A stretch of DNA of 64,000 nucleotides from DT-111 sp965263225 (GTDB lineage Bacteria > Bacteroidota > Bacteroidia > Chitinophagales > Saprospiraceae): assembly GCA_965263225.1 (NCBI GenBank), contig CBDHHG010000035.1, positions 248,001 through 312,000 on the forward strand. The letters are read 5' to 3'. The first letter of the stretch is position 1. The number at the start of each line of letters is the position of its first letter. A model generated the notes under the pieces. It did no database searches and was not told the origin of the DNA. It saw only the letters and a list, made by a program, of their open reading frames with translations. This document shows positions 1 through 8,727 of this stretch, piece by piece. Position numbers and translations under genes: made by a program.

Positions 1-1
1 G

Positions 2-1264
2 GGAGTAGTGCTACAGGCGAATGATGACCGTACCACGGAGACGATGATGAACCTTTGGAGTTTCTATACCTCCAATCCACAATTTATTAACCAAGCCTAT
101 TATTTGCGAGAATTTGAAGGTGTGATGATCAAGCATAGTTCCTCGGCAGAAGATAACTTTCGGATGGAGTCTGAGGTAGGAGTGAATATTAATGGCCCCT
201 TATCTGCTCGCTTAAAAACTAGCTTCGGTCTAGGAAGATCTTCCTCTACTACTTTTTCTGGGACCGATTGGCAGACGATCATCTTTGCGGACTTTGGAGG
301 AGACTATTATCGTCAAAACATGTATTCACCTTTGCCTCGTCCAACCGATATCGCTGGATATTTTTCTGGTATTAAACCAATCTTCCAGGAAACGCGAGAT
401 TTTCCCTTGATGACAGAGGGAGCGGAGCATAAACACTACGTCATTGTGCAGGGAATTCCGGAAGATATGACAGCCAACTTCTGGGAACTCGATTATGTCA
501 CACCAGGTGTTTATGATGGTACGCCTTCTTTGCGTGCCGAGCCTTTTCAGGACAGTAAGACAGGTGCCTTTGGTTGCCGCTTCACGGTAATTGGCAAACC
601 CTTAGCCAGCAACTTTAGAGGCCCATTAGCTTCACGTCCAGGAAATCTAAAGCTTTCCTATCGCATTAAGAGCCGACGCCCGGTAGGGGGGACCTTCCTG
701 TATTTGAATGTGAATGAGGAAATCCAGACCAGTGCGCATCCGATCGCTAATATCTCAGGTGGAGAATTTGATCTTAGTAAGAAAGAGGATCGACGCTTTG
801 CTTTCCAGTGGCGGTTTGTAGTGGATTTAGAAGATCGTGATAATCCAGTAGATTTCAGTACCATACCTTATATCGGAAACCTCATGGTACGTCGGAGTGA
901 CAAAAAAATTGATGTCAATCTCGCGGATATTCAAGCAGATCCACAAAGGCGTAGATATTATATCACCATTGAAAGCCTAGATACCTATCCTTTGGATAAA
1001 ATTGATGATCGCAATATGGTCAATTATAATCTATCATTGGATGTTCACCTACAAGGCAATAGATCGGCTGCAAGGTCTACCCGTCCGCTTAAATCTGTTT
1101 TGAGCTTTCCCTCCATAAAACCTGATCCCAAACCTGAACCTGTTTTACCCACTTTATTGCCTAGCAGTGGAACACAGCCTAAGGATGGTACTCTGATTCC
1201 CATTTCTCCTGTGCCGAATCCGGGATTGCCAGCGAAGAAGGAGGGGGAAGGAAAAAACAATTAG
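2..1264 (+). CDS. Unrecognised protein, 5' end cut by window edge
   Basis: The reading frame is open back to the first bases of the window with no stop upstream of the first possible GTG start (position 8), so the gene almost certainly begins outside. About 420 residues are visible. I do not recognise the family. There is no signal peptide or membrane segment in the visible part. The middle is a mixed beta-rich region with many aromatic and charged residues. The last 60 residues are Pro-rich low complexity (KPDPKPEPVLP, ISPVPNPGLP) ending in a basic tail KKEGEGKNN. It converges with the ndh gene, 58 bases away. Confidence 0.7.
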   Translation, partial: GVVLQANDDRTTETMMNLWSFYTSNPQFINQAYYLREFEGVMIKHSSSAEDNFRMESEVGVNINGPLSARLKTSFGLGRSSSTTFSGTDWQTIIFADFGGDYYRQNMYSPLPRPTDIAGYFSGIKPIFQETRDFPLMTEGAEHKHYVIVQGIPEDMTANFWELDYVTPGVYDGTPSLRAEPFQDSKTGAFGCRFTVIGKPLASNFRGPLASRPGNLKLSYRIKSRRPVGGTFLYLNVNEEIQTSAHPIANISGGEFDLSKKEDRRFAFQWRFVVDLEDRDNPVDFSTIPYIGNLMVRRSDKKIDVNLADIQADPQRRRYYITIESLDTYPLDKIDDRNMVNYNLSLDVHLQGNRSAARSTRPLKSVLSFPSIKPDPKPEPVLPTLLPSSGTQPKDGTLIPISPVPNPGLPAKKEGEGKNN

Positions 1265-1322
1265 AAGCAGCTCTGGAATCGCTTATTGGAGCCACCAAGT
1301 AGGGCGATGATTAAATGACAGA

Positions 1323-2642
1323 TCATTGCTTTTCAGTTGGGCTGGTTGTTTCGGAAGGGTTGAGTTGTGGCGGTGTTTTAGCTCGCAAGATTAGTCGGAG
1401 TGATTGATCGTAGGTGAGATAATTCCAAACCCAATTGATAAAAACAAAGAGCTTGTTTTTAACACCAAGAATGGCGAATAGGTGCACTACCATCCATACG
1501 AACCAGGCAAAGCTACCCTGAAATTTAAAGCGAGGTAAATCCACTACGGCCCGGTGGCGCCCGATGGTAGCCATAGAACCTTTGTTATCGTACTCAAAAC
1601 CTTTGAGTTCCTTATCCTTGAGTTTGCGTTTGAAGTTTCGGGCCAAGTTTTTGGCTTGTTGGATGGCTACCTGGGCAACCTGCGGATGACCATGAGGGTA
1701 GGCTTCAGATTCCATCTGGGCAAGATCCCCTATGGCATAGACATCCTTTACCCCTTTGACCTGATGTAAATCATCAACTAAAAGTCGATTCCCTCGGCAG
1801 ATAGATTCCTCCGGAAGCCCTTTTATCGTATTGCCTTTGATTCCAGCTGCCCAAATGACTTTCGAGGTGCAGATGGAAGTGCCATCATTCATATAGGCAT
1901 GTTTGCCGTCAAAGTCCTTTACACGGGTGTTCAGACGAACCTTTACGCCCAACTGTTTTAGAAACTGAAGCGCCTTTTCGCTAGCTTCCTCTGACATACC
2001 CTTTAGCAGCCGCGGACCGCTTTGGATCAAATAGATATCGATTTCACTGATGTCCATTTCTGGATAGTCCTTGGGCAATATGAATTGTTTCATTTCTGCC
2101 AGGGCTCCGGCCACTTCTACACCGGTTGGGCCTCCCCCCACAATAACAATATCTATATACCGCTGCCTTTCTTCAAAATCGGTAATCACCAAGGCCTTCT
2201 CATAATCTTCCAGGATTTTATTCCGAAGGAGCAAGGCTTCGGAGACATCCTTCAATGGCATGGCCAAATTGGCAATTTGCTGATTGCCAAAGAAATTGGT
2301 GTCTACGCCCATCGATAAAATGAGATGGTCATAGTTGACGATGCCATATGGGGTTTGCAATTGCTTTTTCTCCAGATCCACTGCGTTGACCTCCGTCATG
2401 CGGATAAAGACATTCTTATGATGCTGAAATAGCTTTCGGTAAGGGAAAATAATCGAACTGGGCTCCAAGCCAGCCATGGCCACCTGATAAAAGAGCGGTT
2501 GAAACTGATGGTAGTTATTCTTGTCGATCAAAACTACCTGGTATCGGCTTTTAGCCAATTTGCGTGCCAGGGTGAGCCCGGCGAAACCTCCTCCTACAAT
2601 TACGATGCGTTCTTGTCCGGTTTCTGGGAGATTAATCTTCAT
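1323..2642 (-). CDS. ndh: Type II NADH dehydrogenase (NDH-2)
   Basis: 439 residues, the usual NDH-2 length. It would oxidise NADH and pass electrons through FAD to menaquinone at the inner membrane without pumping protons. The N-terminal Rossmann motif GGGFAG (residues 17-22) binds FAD. A second dinucleotide motif, GGGPTG near residue 168, binds NADH. AIGDLAQ near residue 303 is the usual second FAD contact. The C-terminal 60 residues are hydrophobic and aromatic (FAWFVWMVVHLFAILG), as in membrane-attached NDH-2. It starts 4 bases after the stop of the kinase gene upstream on the same strand, so it is probably the last gene of a folK-kinase-ndh operon. Confidence 0.93.
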   Translation of the reverse strand: MKINLPETGQERIVIVGGGFAGLTLARKLAKSRYQVVLIDKNNYHQFQPLFYQVAMAGLEPSSIIFPYRKLFQHHKNVFIRMTEVNAVDLEKKQLQTPYGIVNYDHLILSMGVDTNFFGNQQIANLAMPLKDVSEALLLRNKILEDYEKALVITDFEERQRYIDIVIVGGGPTGVEVAGALAEMKQFILPKDYPEMDISEIDIYLIQSGPRLLKGMSEEASEKALQFLKQLGVKVRLNTRVKDFDGKHAYMNDGTSICTSKVIWAAGIKGNTIKGLPEESICRGNRLLVDDLHQVKGVKDVYAIGDLAQMESEAYPHGHPQVAQVAIQQAKNLARNFKRKLKDKELKGFEYDNKGSMATIGRHRAVVDLPRFKFQGSFAWFVWMVVHLFAILGVKNKLFVFINWVWNYLTYDQSLRLILRAKTPPQLNPSETTSPTEKQ

Positions 2643-2646
2643 TCGA

Positions 2647-3297
2647 TTATTTGATTTTTATTCGATGCACTCCGGTAGAGTAGGTTTGACTAAGATGACC
2701 TAATAGGATTTCGTAATGACTTGTGTTGGCCAGAAAATCTGCTTCCTCCACATCTAAGATCAAGATAGGTAGATTCGCTGCTGTTTTAAAGAAATCGAAA
2801 TAGGCATTTTGGATTTTTTCCAAGTAAGTCGGGGAAATATCCTCTTCAAAACTTCTACCTCTACCCCTGATATTTTCCAGCAAATTAGGGACAGGTCGGT
2901 GTAAGTATACCAGCAATTGTGGTTTAGGGAAATTCGCATTGAGAATGTGAAAGAGTCGCTGGAATAAGCGGAACTCTTCGGCATTAAGATTATTGCGAGC
3001 AAAGAGGAGTGTTTTAAGAAAAAAGTAATCTGCTACAATATTCTTCTGGAAAAGATCTTGTTGGGCCAATTCCTCCTGTAATTGCTTGTGGCGTTCCGTC
3101 ATGAAGAACAACTCTACCGGAAAGGCATAGCGCTCGGCGTTTTCATAAAAGAAGGGTAAAAAAGGATTATCTGTGAATTGTTCCAAAATGAGCTTGAAGC
3201 CATAATCTGCAGCAATTCTCTTCGAAATAGTGGTCTTTCCAGCCCCGATATTCCCCTCTATGGCAATGAATTGATATGGTATGTTGGGTAACTGCAT
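2647..3297 (-). CDS. Deoxynucleoside kinase (dAK/dGK family)
   Basis: This enzyme phosphorylates deoxynucleosides for nucleotide salvage. The P-loop GNIGAGKT sits at residues 15-22 when translation starts at the internal ATG chosen here. The open frame runs up to 3345, but the extra 16 residues precede the conserved YxFIAIEGNIGAGKT start and are not expected in the family. The Arg-rich LID segment RGRGRSFEEDI and the typical EQFxDNPFLPxFY substrate stretch are both present, and the length (216 residues) fits bacterial dNKs. It lies between folK and ndh on the same strand, with very short gaps. Substrate preference (dA, dG or dC) cannot be read from the sequence. Confidence 0.88.
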   Translation of the reverse strand: MQLPNIPYQFIAIEGNIGAGKTTISKRIAADYGFKLILEQFTDNPFLPFFYENAERYAFPVELFFMTERHKQLQEELAQQDLFQKNIVADYFFLKTLLFARNNLNAEEFRLFQRLFHILNANFPKPQLLVYLHRPVPNLLENIRGRGRSFEEDISPTYLEKIQNAYFDFFKTAANLPILILDVEEADFLANTSHYEILLGHLSQTYSTGVHRIKIK

Positions 3298-3389
3298 GTT
3301 TGAGCGGCTGAATTTCGATAATCCTTGATGAATTTCCAAGTTCAAGTAGATAAAGCCGCTGATTTGGGATAGATTCTGAGCTTTTCGTT

Positions 3390-3872
3390 TTAATCCACCC
3401 GCTCTACCGGAAGTTTATCGGGGCATTCCGCCAACAAATCCGAAATGCTTCGTTCAAAGATGGGATGGATGAAGTTTGGCGCAATTTCGTTCATGGGAAC
3501 TAAAACAAAGCGTCGTTCCGCGAGAAAGGGGTGAGGTACCAGCAACCTCGGTAGCTCAATGATTTCCGTTCCATAAAATAGCAAATCGATATCAATAATC
3601 CTTTCCCCCCATTTTTCTTTTCTTACTCGCCCCAACTGTTTTTCTATCGCTAATATCCCATCCAGGATTTCAATTGGAGTTATTTTTGTGTGGATTTGAA
3701 TTACTTGATTAAGGAAATAAGACTGATTGGTCTTTCCCCAAGCCGCTGTTCTGTACGAGCTGGATCGTTGTAAGCAGGGCCCAATCTGTTTTTCTATCTT
3801 GCTGATAGTCTGGTAAATGTGTTTTTTCCTGTCTCCAATATTGCTACCTAATCCCAGATAGATTCCTTCCAT
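3390..3872 (-). CDS. folK: HPPK, 2-amino-4-hydroxy-6-hydroxymethyldihydropteridine diphosphokinase
   Basis: FolK transfers pyrophosphate from ATP to hydroxymethyl-dihydropterin in folate synthesis. The protein starts MEGIYLGLGSNIGDRKKH, the standard HPPK beginning; the open frame goes to 3896 but I chose the internal ATG for that reason. The family signature is WGERIIDIDLLFYG, carrying the two Mg-binding aspartates. VPHPFLAERRFVLVPMNEIAP is the usual C-terminal block. At 160 residues it is a stand-alone HPPK, not fused to folP or folB. It is the first gene of the minus-strand run with the kinase and ndh. Its upstream region is shared with the divergent DinB operon and holds a palindrome at 3913-3922. 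Confidence 0.95.
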   Translation of the reverse strand: MEGIYLGLGSNIGDRKKHIYQTISKIEKQIGPCLQRSSSYRTAAWGKTNQSYFLNQVIQIHTKITPIEILDGILAIEKQLGRVRKEKWGERIIDIDLLFYGTEIIELPRLLVPHPFLAERRFVLVPMNEIAPNFIHPIFERSISDLLAECPDKLPVERVD

Positions 3873-3912
3873 GTAGGCAAAGGTAATTAGATTCAATCAA
3901 ATGTTAAAAAAG

Positions 3913-3922
3913 ACCGATCGGT
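3913..3922. promoter_or_regulatory. Palindrome ACCGATCGGT, candidate TetR operator
   Basis: A perfect 10-base palindrome (GACC/GGTC-like half-sites, flanked by A- and T-tracts) in the divergent region between folK and the DinB-TetR-hydrolase operon. It overlaps the likely -33 region of the plus-strand promoter. TetR-family operators often have this form, and a TetR gene lies about 780 bases downstream in the same operon. I saw no second copy directly before the tetR gene. Assignment to that regulator is inference. Confidence 0.45.
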
Positions 3923-3951
3923 TTATTTTTTCTAAAAAAGTCATAACTTTG
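3922..3951 (+). promoter_or_regulatory. Candidate promoter of the DinB-TetR-hydrolase operon
   Basis: TAACTTTG at 3944-3951 matches the Bacteroidota -7 element TAnnTTTG. The -33 region is a weak TTTA at 3922-3925, close to the expected spacing. Transcription would start near 3957 and give a leader of about 105 bases. The palindrome at 3913-3922 touches the upstream element, so a bound repressor would block it. Confidence 0.4.
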
Positions 3952-4062
3952 AATAGTCAATTGAACTAAACCCTTACGTTTTTGCTATTGCTAAGCCTCC
4001 GGACGAGCAGGAAATCATTGCTACTCGAAAGGTCTAAATGGCATTAACTCAAAACAAAGGAG

Positions 4063-4617
4063 ATGGAAGCAACACCTACAAACAAGCAAAGTATTTTTGA
4101 AGGCCTAGAAGAAAGTTTTCAGATTGTAGATCAGAGCGTCGGTGACTTGGCTCCCGGAGAGTGCCAGGTGGGATTTGAGGGGAAATGGAACACTGCTCAA
4201 CAGATGGAGCACCTGATACTATCTAATGTTCCCGTATTAAAGGCATTACATCTTCCCAAACCACAAATGCGACACATGTTTGGGGAACTGGACCGAGCAG
4301 GGCAGAACTTCAACGATCTGAAGGCAAGATACATACAGATACTTCGAGAACAGAATATCATCCCGCCTGCCCGGTTTCAGCCTAAGCAAGAACCCGTGGA
4401 GACATTGGATGCTGCCAGAACAAAATGGCAAGAGGTCTCGGTAGGATTCCAAGAGGTAGCAGCCAGATGGGGGGAAGAAGAGTTAGATGATTACGTGATT
4501 CCGCACCCTGCTATGGGTAACTTAAGCGTGCGTGAGATGCTGTTTTTCGTCATTTTTCACAACGCCCATCACCTTCGGCAAATCGAGGAAATCAAGTCGG
4601 AACTGCTAAGTACGTGA
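4063..4617 (+). CDS. DinB-fold protein (possible thiol-dependent transferase)
   Basis: 184 residues with the DinB/YfiT four-helix-bundle pattern: a first metal-ligand His in the helix NTAQQMEHLI (about residues 44-53) and the HNAHHLRQI motif near the C-terminus (about 166-174). Family members include bacillithiol- and mycothiol-dependent S-transferases, but many have unknown substrates. GGAG lies directly against the ATG, too close to act as a normal ribosome binding site. It is the first gene of an operon with a TetR regulator (77 bases downstream) and an alpha/beta hydrolase, which fits a role in detoxification. The actual substrate and thiol cannot be deduced. Confidence 0.8.
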   Translation: MEATPTNKQSIFEGLEESFQIVDQSVGDLAPGECQVGFEGKWNTAQQMEHLILSNVPVLKALHLPKPQMRHMFGELDRAGQNFNDLKARYIQILREQNIIPPARFQPKQEPVETLDAARTKWQEVSVGFQEVAARWGEEELDDYVIPHPAMGNLSVREMLFFVIFHNAHHLRQIEEIKSELLST

Positions 4618-4694
4618 GGCCTACTTTTACTTTTTGTTAAACCTATATTTAGTCGAGGATACACCATCCGCGCAGCATAAACTTCAATAGGAAC

Positions 4695-5294
4695 ATGTCA
4701 CTGACCAAGGCTGAGAGAACCAGACAACACATCTTAAACAAATCTGCGGCATTGTTTAATCTTAATGGTTATGCAGGTACCTCTATGAAAGATATTATGG
4801 AGGCTACTAAAATGTCAAAAGGTGCTGTGTATGGTCACTTTCAGAGCAAAGAAGAAATTGCCTTGGCCTCCTTTGAACTGGCCGTGGAGAAGGTACTGTT
4901 AGAGGTTGGACGTCGTACCAAGGTGATAGACAATACCTTGGACAAATTGAAAGCGGTTGTCTATTTCTATAAAGAAAGAATTTTAAATCCTCCAGTAGAA
5001 GGAGGTTGTCCAATTCAAAACACAGCCATTGACACCAAGAACACACACCGATTTCTACATGCGGCGGTGAAGGAACAAATGGATGTTTGGATCAACCGCA
5101 TGGTGTATACCCTGGAAAAGGGCATGTCTAAAGGGCAAGTACGAATTGACCTTAATGCGCGTGATTTTTCAATACGTTTTATTGGGGTGTTGGAAGGAGG
5201 GATCATGATGGCCGAATTGTATAAAGATGTGCACTACTTTGATGTGATCGCTCACCATTTGGTAGAGATGATCGATTCTTTAAAACCCGATTGA
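4695..5294 (+). CDS. TetR/AcrR family transcriptional regulator
   Basis: 199 residues. The N-terminal helix-turn-helix covers about residues 7-53 (TRQHILNKSAALFNLNGYAG, then the recognition part MSKGAVYGHFQSKEEI). The ligand domain carries a GGCPIQN segment with Cys at position 105. Length and the place of this Cys resemble E. coli NemR, an electrophile sensor with a reactive Cys106, but GGCP is also common in other TetR subfamilies, so this is only suggestive. Its stop is followed after one base by the hydrolase ATG, so the two are translationally coupled. It probably controls its own operon through the palindrome at 3913-3922. Confidence 0.92.
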   Translation: MSLTKAERTRQHILNKSAALFNLNGYAGTSMKDIMEATKMSKGAVYGHFQSKEEIALASFELAVEKVLLEVGRRTKVIDNTLDKLKAVVYFYKERILNPPVEGGCPIQNTAIDTKNTHRFLHAAVKEQMDVWINRMVYTLEKGMSKGQVRIDLNARDFSIRFIGVLEGGIMMAELYKDVHYFDVIAHHLVEMIDSLKPD

Positions 5295-5295
5295 A

Positions 5296-6210
5296 ATGCA
5301 AGCAGTCAAAAAAATTGAATACTTGGCATCTAATTGGCCAGAGAAGAAAAAGGAAGAAGGCGTACAGACGCCTTGGTTAATCCACCCCATTCGCTTTGGT
5401 TTTCAGACATTTGGTAGACTCTTTCCTAAAGCTGCTGGTAAGTTGACCTATACTTTATTTACCACTCCTAGGAAGCGGGCTCGACATCGAGTTTCTGATC
5501 CCACTTTGGAAAAAGCGAGGATCTTTGAGTTTCTCTATGCCAAACAGGTCTTGAAAGGTTATAGCTGGGGTAAGGGAGAAAAGATCATCTTACTGGTACA
5601 TGGTTGGGAGTCCAGGGGGACAGCTATGCGGAGTTTTGTAGATCCCTTCTTGCAGGAGGGCTATCGCGTGGTAGCTTTTGATGGCCCCGCGCACGGTAAT
5701 TCTGAAGGTCGCCGCACAAATTTGCCTGAATTTGCCAAAGCCATTAGGGCCTTCATTCATCATGTCGGGCCGATAGAGGCAGCTATTTGCCATTCCTTTG
5801 GTGGAGTAGCGATGATGTATGCTTTGAGTCAATTGGAAATAGACACCCAAGTCCGACGAATGGTGACAATCAGTTCACCTAATGATATGAAGCTGATGTT
5901 GAAACAGGCCACTGATTTTATGCGTGTGCCCAAACCAGCAAGGAAACATTTTCATACTATCATTGAATATAAAATGCTCATGCCTGTGGCCAAGGCTAGT
6001 CTAGGTAAATGGGGGAACAGCATTACGACGGAGGATATCCTCATCGTTCATGATGAAGAGGATAGAGTGGTTCCCGTCAGTGAAGCCTTGGCCATATTTG
6101 AATCTGTAGATCAAGCTAATGTATTGATCTCCAAAGGGTATGGACATTATCAGATTACCAAGAACCCCGATGTGATCCAGAGAGTGAAGCAGTTCATCAT
6201 GGCTGCTTAG
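5296..6210 (+). CDS. Alpha/beta hydrolase
   Basis: 304 residues. The alpha/beta-hydrolase core begins near residue 95 with the oxyanion motif LLVHGWESRG. The nucleophile is Ser167 in CHSFGG. The acid is probably the Asp in VHDEEDRVV (about residue 255), and the His lies in KGYGHYQI (about 279). The 90 residues before the core are an extra, basic N-terminal region without a signal peptide, so the enzyme is probably cytoplasmic. The ATG sits one base behind the tetR stop. In this context the hydrolase probably acts on a small toxic ester or a lipid-like compound under TetR control; the substrate is unknown. Confidence 0.87.
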   Translation: MQAVKKIEYLASNWPEKKKEEGVQTPWLIHPIRFGFQTFGRLFPKAAGKLTYTLFTTPRKRARHRVSDPTLEKARIFEFLYAKQVLKGYSWGKGEKIILLVHGWESRGTAMRSFVDPFLQEGYRVVAFDGPAHGNSEGRRTNLPEFAKAIRAFIHHVGPIEAAICHSFGGVAMMYALSQLEIDTQVRRMVTISSPNDMKLMLKQATDFMRVPKPARKHFHTIIEYKMLMPVAKASLGKWGNSITTEDILIVHDEEDRVVPVSEALAIFESVDQANVLISKGYGHYQITKNPDVIQRVKQFIMAA

Positions 6211-6562
6211 GACTTATCATATTGGGAGGAAGCGCTTACGGTTTGTTGGGTAGCAAAGGTTGCTTTGCTATTCGAAAACGGATGGAGCCACTTGGTATTA
6301 TGTCGGCTGTCTTTACTATATGAGGCTTTCAGAATGGAAATTATAAAATTTGTTTATTTTTGGTCAACGCAATGCATGGATCTGGCTGCCTAAAATCCTT
6401 AAAAAATTCAGAGGCAGCAAGATGAAAAGCGGCTAGAAGGAAGCGGGAAACTACATTTTCCTCGTCAAATAGCGCTTATTCAAAATGCGCAAATAAAATC
6501 CGCCCTTGAATAAGTTGATCGCCAAAAGTTACAGAACCAATTTCCAAAAGAAAGTCATCATA
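6211..6562. other. Intergenic stretch before the broken giant gene
   Basis: I see no gene here. It is AT-rich in the middle (TATTTTTG at 6355-6362 resembles a -7 element but lacks a TTG at the right distance). The only clear structure is the inverted repeat at 6475-6514 described separately. Confidence 0.5.
6475..6514 (+). promoter_or_regulatory. Inverted repeat CTTATTCAA/TTGAATAAG in leader
   Basis: A perfect 9-base inverted repeat, arms at 6475-6483 and 6506-6514 with 22 bases between, ending 48 bases before the ATG of the giant gene. It could be a leader hairpin or an operator; there is no T-run behind it, so it is not a terminator. Confidence 0.3.
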
Positions 6563-6923
6563 ATGAAGAACATTCTCCTCGTTACGCTCTCCCTTTTCCT
6601 AATTACTTTTACTTATGGACAGGCGCCGAGCAATAACGAATGTAGTGCAGAAGTTGATTTAGGGTGTAGTACCGAATTGTGACCAGACCGTCTACACGAA
6701 TGTCGACGCAACGGGCCAGTGATATCGGTATTGGAAACAACCCAACTTGTTTCAATGGAGGAACCACGCAAAATGATGTGTGGTTTTCGTTTACGACTAC
6801 TGATGAAATCAGAGATGTCACGATCCGGGTAATAGGTAGTGACGCGGGTGCTAATTCGGCGCTACAAAATCCACAAATAGCCGTTTATCGGGGCACCTGT
6901 CTGATAAATGGACTACAGGAAGA

Positions 6924-8261
6924 TTGCCTGCACCTCTAGCAATGATGGAGAAGGTAGCTTGGACATTGGACCTTTTTGACCTTTCTCCCAACATCACTTT
7001 TTTCTTGCGTGTTAATGATTTCTCTGCTACTGGAACACCTAATTGGGGGGACTTCACCATTTGTGTAGAAGAATTTGTAGCTGATTTTAATATTGGGGAT
7101 ACGCCCAGCACGACCTCTTGTACGGGTACGCTGTATGATTCAGGGGGACCGGATGAGTCATACGGCATAAATGAGAATAGCACCTTTACGATCTGTCCGG
7201 ATGATCCACATTCTTGCATCCAGATCGATGTGGTGGAATTAGCTACGGAGACCTTGTTTGGAGCCGGTATAGATTTCCTCCGGGTCTTTGCGGGTTCTGA
7301 TACTAATGCGCCTTTGGTTGCCAACTTATTTGGGGTCACCAATAACTTACCCGTATATATAGAGAGCGATTGTGCTACCATCCAATTCGAATCCGATCTT
7401 TCCGTCAATTTGGATGGATTTATGTTGACTTGGACTTGTACACCCGATGTCTGCGGAGGCTCTACTTCTGACAACCCCACTACCATCGCCAGCATTCCCT
7501 TTTCGGATTCCTTCGATACCTGTGAGGGCGGCGCATCCATTGGTCAAACAGCATGTGAAGGCGCAACTTTTGTACAGGGACCAGAATATATTTTTCGGTA
7601 TGATTCTCCCGGTAACCTTTGCGCCCGGATCGAGTTGTCTAATGCGGCCCCTGGTACGGGAGTATTGGTATTAGATGGACCACCAAACGACCCAAATTCG
7701 AGCTGTGTTGGGGTAGGGGCTTCTGGAGTAATTGGCAGTGTTGATTTAAAAGACCCACAATCCTATTATATAGTGGTTGCTAATGCAGCAGGATGTACCA
7801 GCTTTGATATTAATATAACAGAAACGGATTGTGCGCTGTCTCCCGCTTTGACCAATGCGCTTTGTAACCCATTGAACGGTTGTTTGCGCGAAGACGGTTT
7901 GCCAGTAGTTTTGCAGTTCCAGCAAGGGTTCCAGGATATAGCCTTCAACGAAGGTCAGAATGATGGATGCTGGTTGAACATTGGTTCGGATCAACCAAAT
8001 TACTACTGGTTTAGCATTGAAGCACAGGAAGCAGGGGATTTTGGATTTATTATCGAAGCGGCCAACCCTACGGAAGCTTCTGATATCGATTTTAACGTTT
8101 GGGGGCCCTTTACCAATGAGCAGGTTTGTATTCGCCCTAATGAGGTGATCAATTTCATAGAAACGAATCAACCGGTACGTTCTTCTTGGGCAGCTGGTGT
8201 AGAGCCAACTGGATTGGCTAATGTAAATGCCGATGGCCAACCTGTGACCGATGAATATTGA
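6924..8261 (+). CDS. Fragment 1 of the broken surface protein gene
   Basis: Second-largest uninterrupted piece. The authentic sense of this frame starts at about 6978 (DLSPNITFFLRVNDF); the residues before it come from a wrong frame. It codes a CUB-like region with paired Cys (SCTGTLYDSGGPDESYG) and a segment ending in DEY, after which the extra T at 8258-8259 creates the stop. The preceding piece at about 6714-6928, in a different frame, holds the start of the same domain (NPTCFNGGTTQNDVWFSFTT). Confidence 0.55.
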   Translation: MPAPLAMMEKVAWTLDLFDLSPNITFFLRVNDFSATGTPNWGDFTICVEEFVADFNIGDTPSTTSCTGTLYDSGGPDESYGINENSTFTICPDDPHSCIQIDVVELATETLFGAGIDFLRVFAGSDTNAPLVANLFGVTNNLPVYIESDCATIQFESDLSVNLDGFMLTWTCTPDVCGGSTSDNPTTIASIPFSDSFDTCEGGASIGQTACEGATFVQGPEYIFRYDSPGNLCARIELSNAAPGTGVLVLDGPPNDPNSSCVGVGASGVIGSVDLKDPQSYYIVVANAAGCTSFDINITETDCALSPALTNALCNPLNGCLREDGLPVVLQFQQGFQDIAFNEGQNDGCWLNIGSDQPNYYWFSIEAQEAGDFGFIIEAANPTEASDIDFNVWGPFTNEQVCIRPNEVINFIETNQPVRSSWAAGVEPTGLANVNADGQPVTDEY

Positions 8262-8727
8262 CTGTGGGGCAGAGCCGGGTGCCGGAGGTGACGACTTTGT
8301 GCGACCCATCCAAGCGCAGCCAGGCGAGATTTATTTAGTATTGGTTAATGATTGGGGAAATGATATTCAGAGTGGAGAAATTTCTATTGATTGGGGACCC
8401 TCAGATGCAGCAGTACTAGATCCGATTATCCCTGAAGTCACTGCCGGGGATACTGTCGTTTGCCAAGGTTCTTCCGTCCAGATCCAGATCGAAGAAGTAG
8501 TTGACAACATCACTTGGATCACCGGAACGGAATCCTTGTCTTGTACAAACTGCTTTGATCCCATAGCTACTCCGGATGAAACGACGGACCTACCAAGCGG
8601 AAATTCAGGGAGTTTGCTTTACAGATACTATTTCGGTAGAGGTAGTGGTATATTCAGTGGATGCTGGTCCGGATGCGACGGTATGCCGAGGAGAAGAATT
8701 CCAAATTGTAGCCGGTTTAGACTTTGA
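8251..8727 (+). CDS. Fragment 2 of the broken surface protein gene
   Basis: Genuine sense runs only from DCGAEPGAGGDD (about 8260) to ATPDETT (about 8585). It holds the end of a lectin-like domain and the first half of an Ig-like domain with the SCTNCFDPIATP motif that recurs later in the gene (SCTDCPDPIVSA, SCTDCENPIATA). The remaining codons to 8727 are out of frame. Confidence 0.4.
   Translation: MNIDCGAEPGAGGDDFVRPIQAQPGEIYLVLVNDWGNDIQSGEISIDWGPSDAAVLDPIIPEVTAGDTVVCQGSSVQIQIEEVVDNITWITGTESLSCTNCFDPIATPDETTDLPSGNSGSLLYRYYFGRGSGIFSGCWSGCDGMPRRRIPNCSRFRL

Noticed and set aside
3298..3345. Longer N-terminus of the deoxynucleoside kinase
   Set aside because: The extra 16 residues precede the conserved start of the family and lie in the gap to folK; the internal ATG at 3297 is preferred.
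6851..7540. Minus-strand frame of 229 codons opposite the broken gene
   Set aside because: It is the shadow of the Ig/lectin-like coding sequence on the plus strand, has no family features, and overlaps several real frames.
7746..8309. Minus-strand frame of 187 codons
   Set aside because: Same reason: antisense of the giant gene; Cys/Ile/Arg-rich composition untypical of a real protein here.
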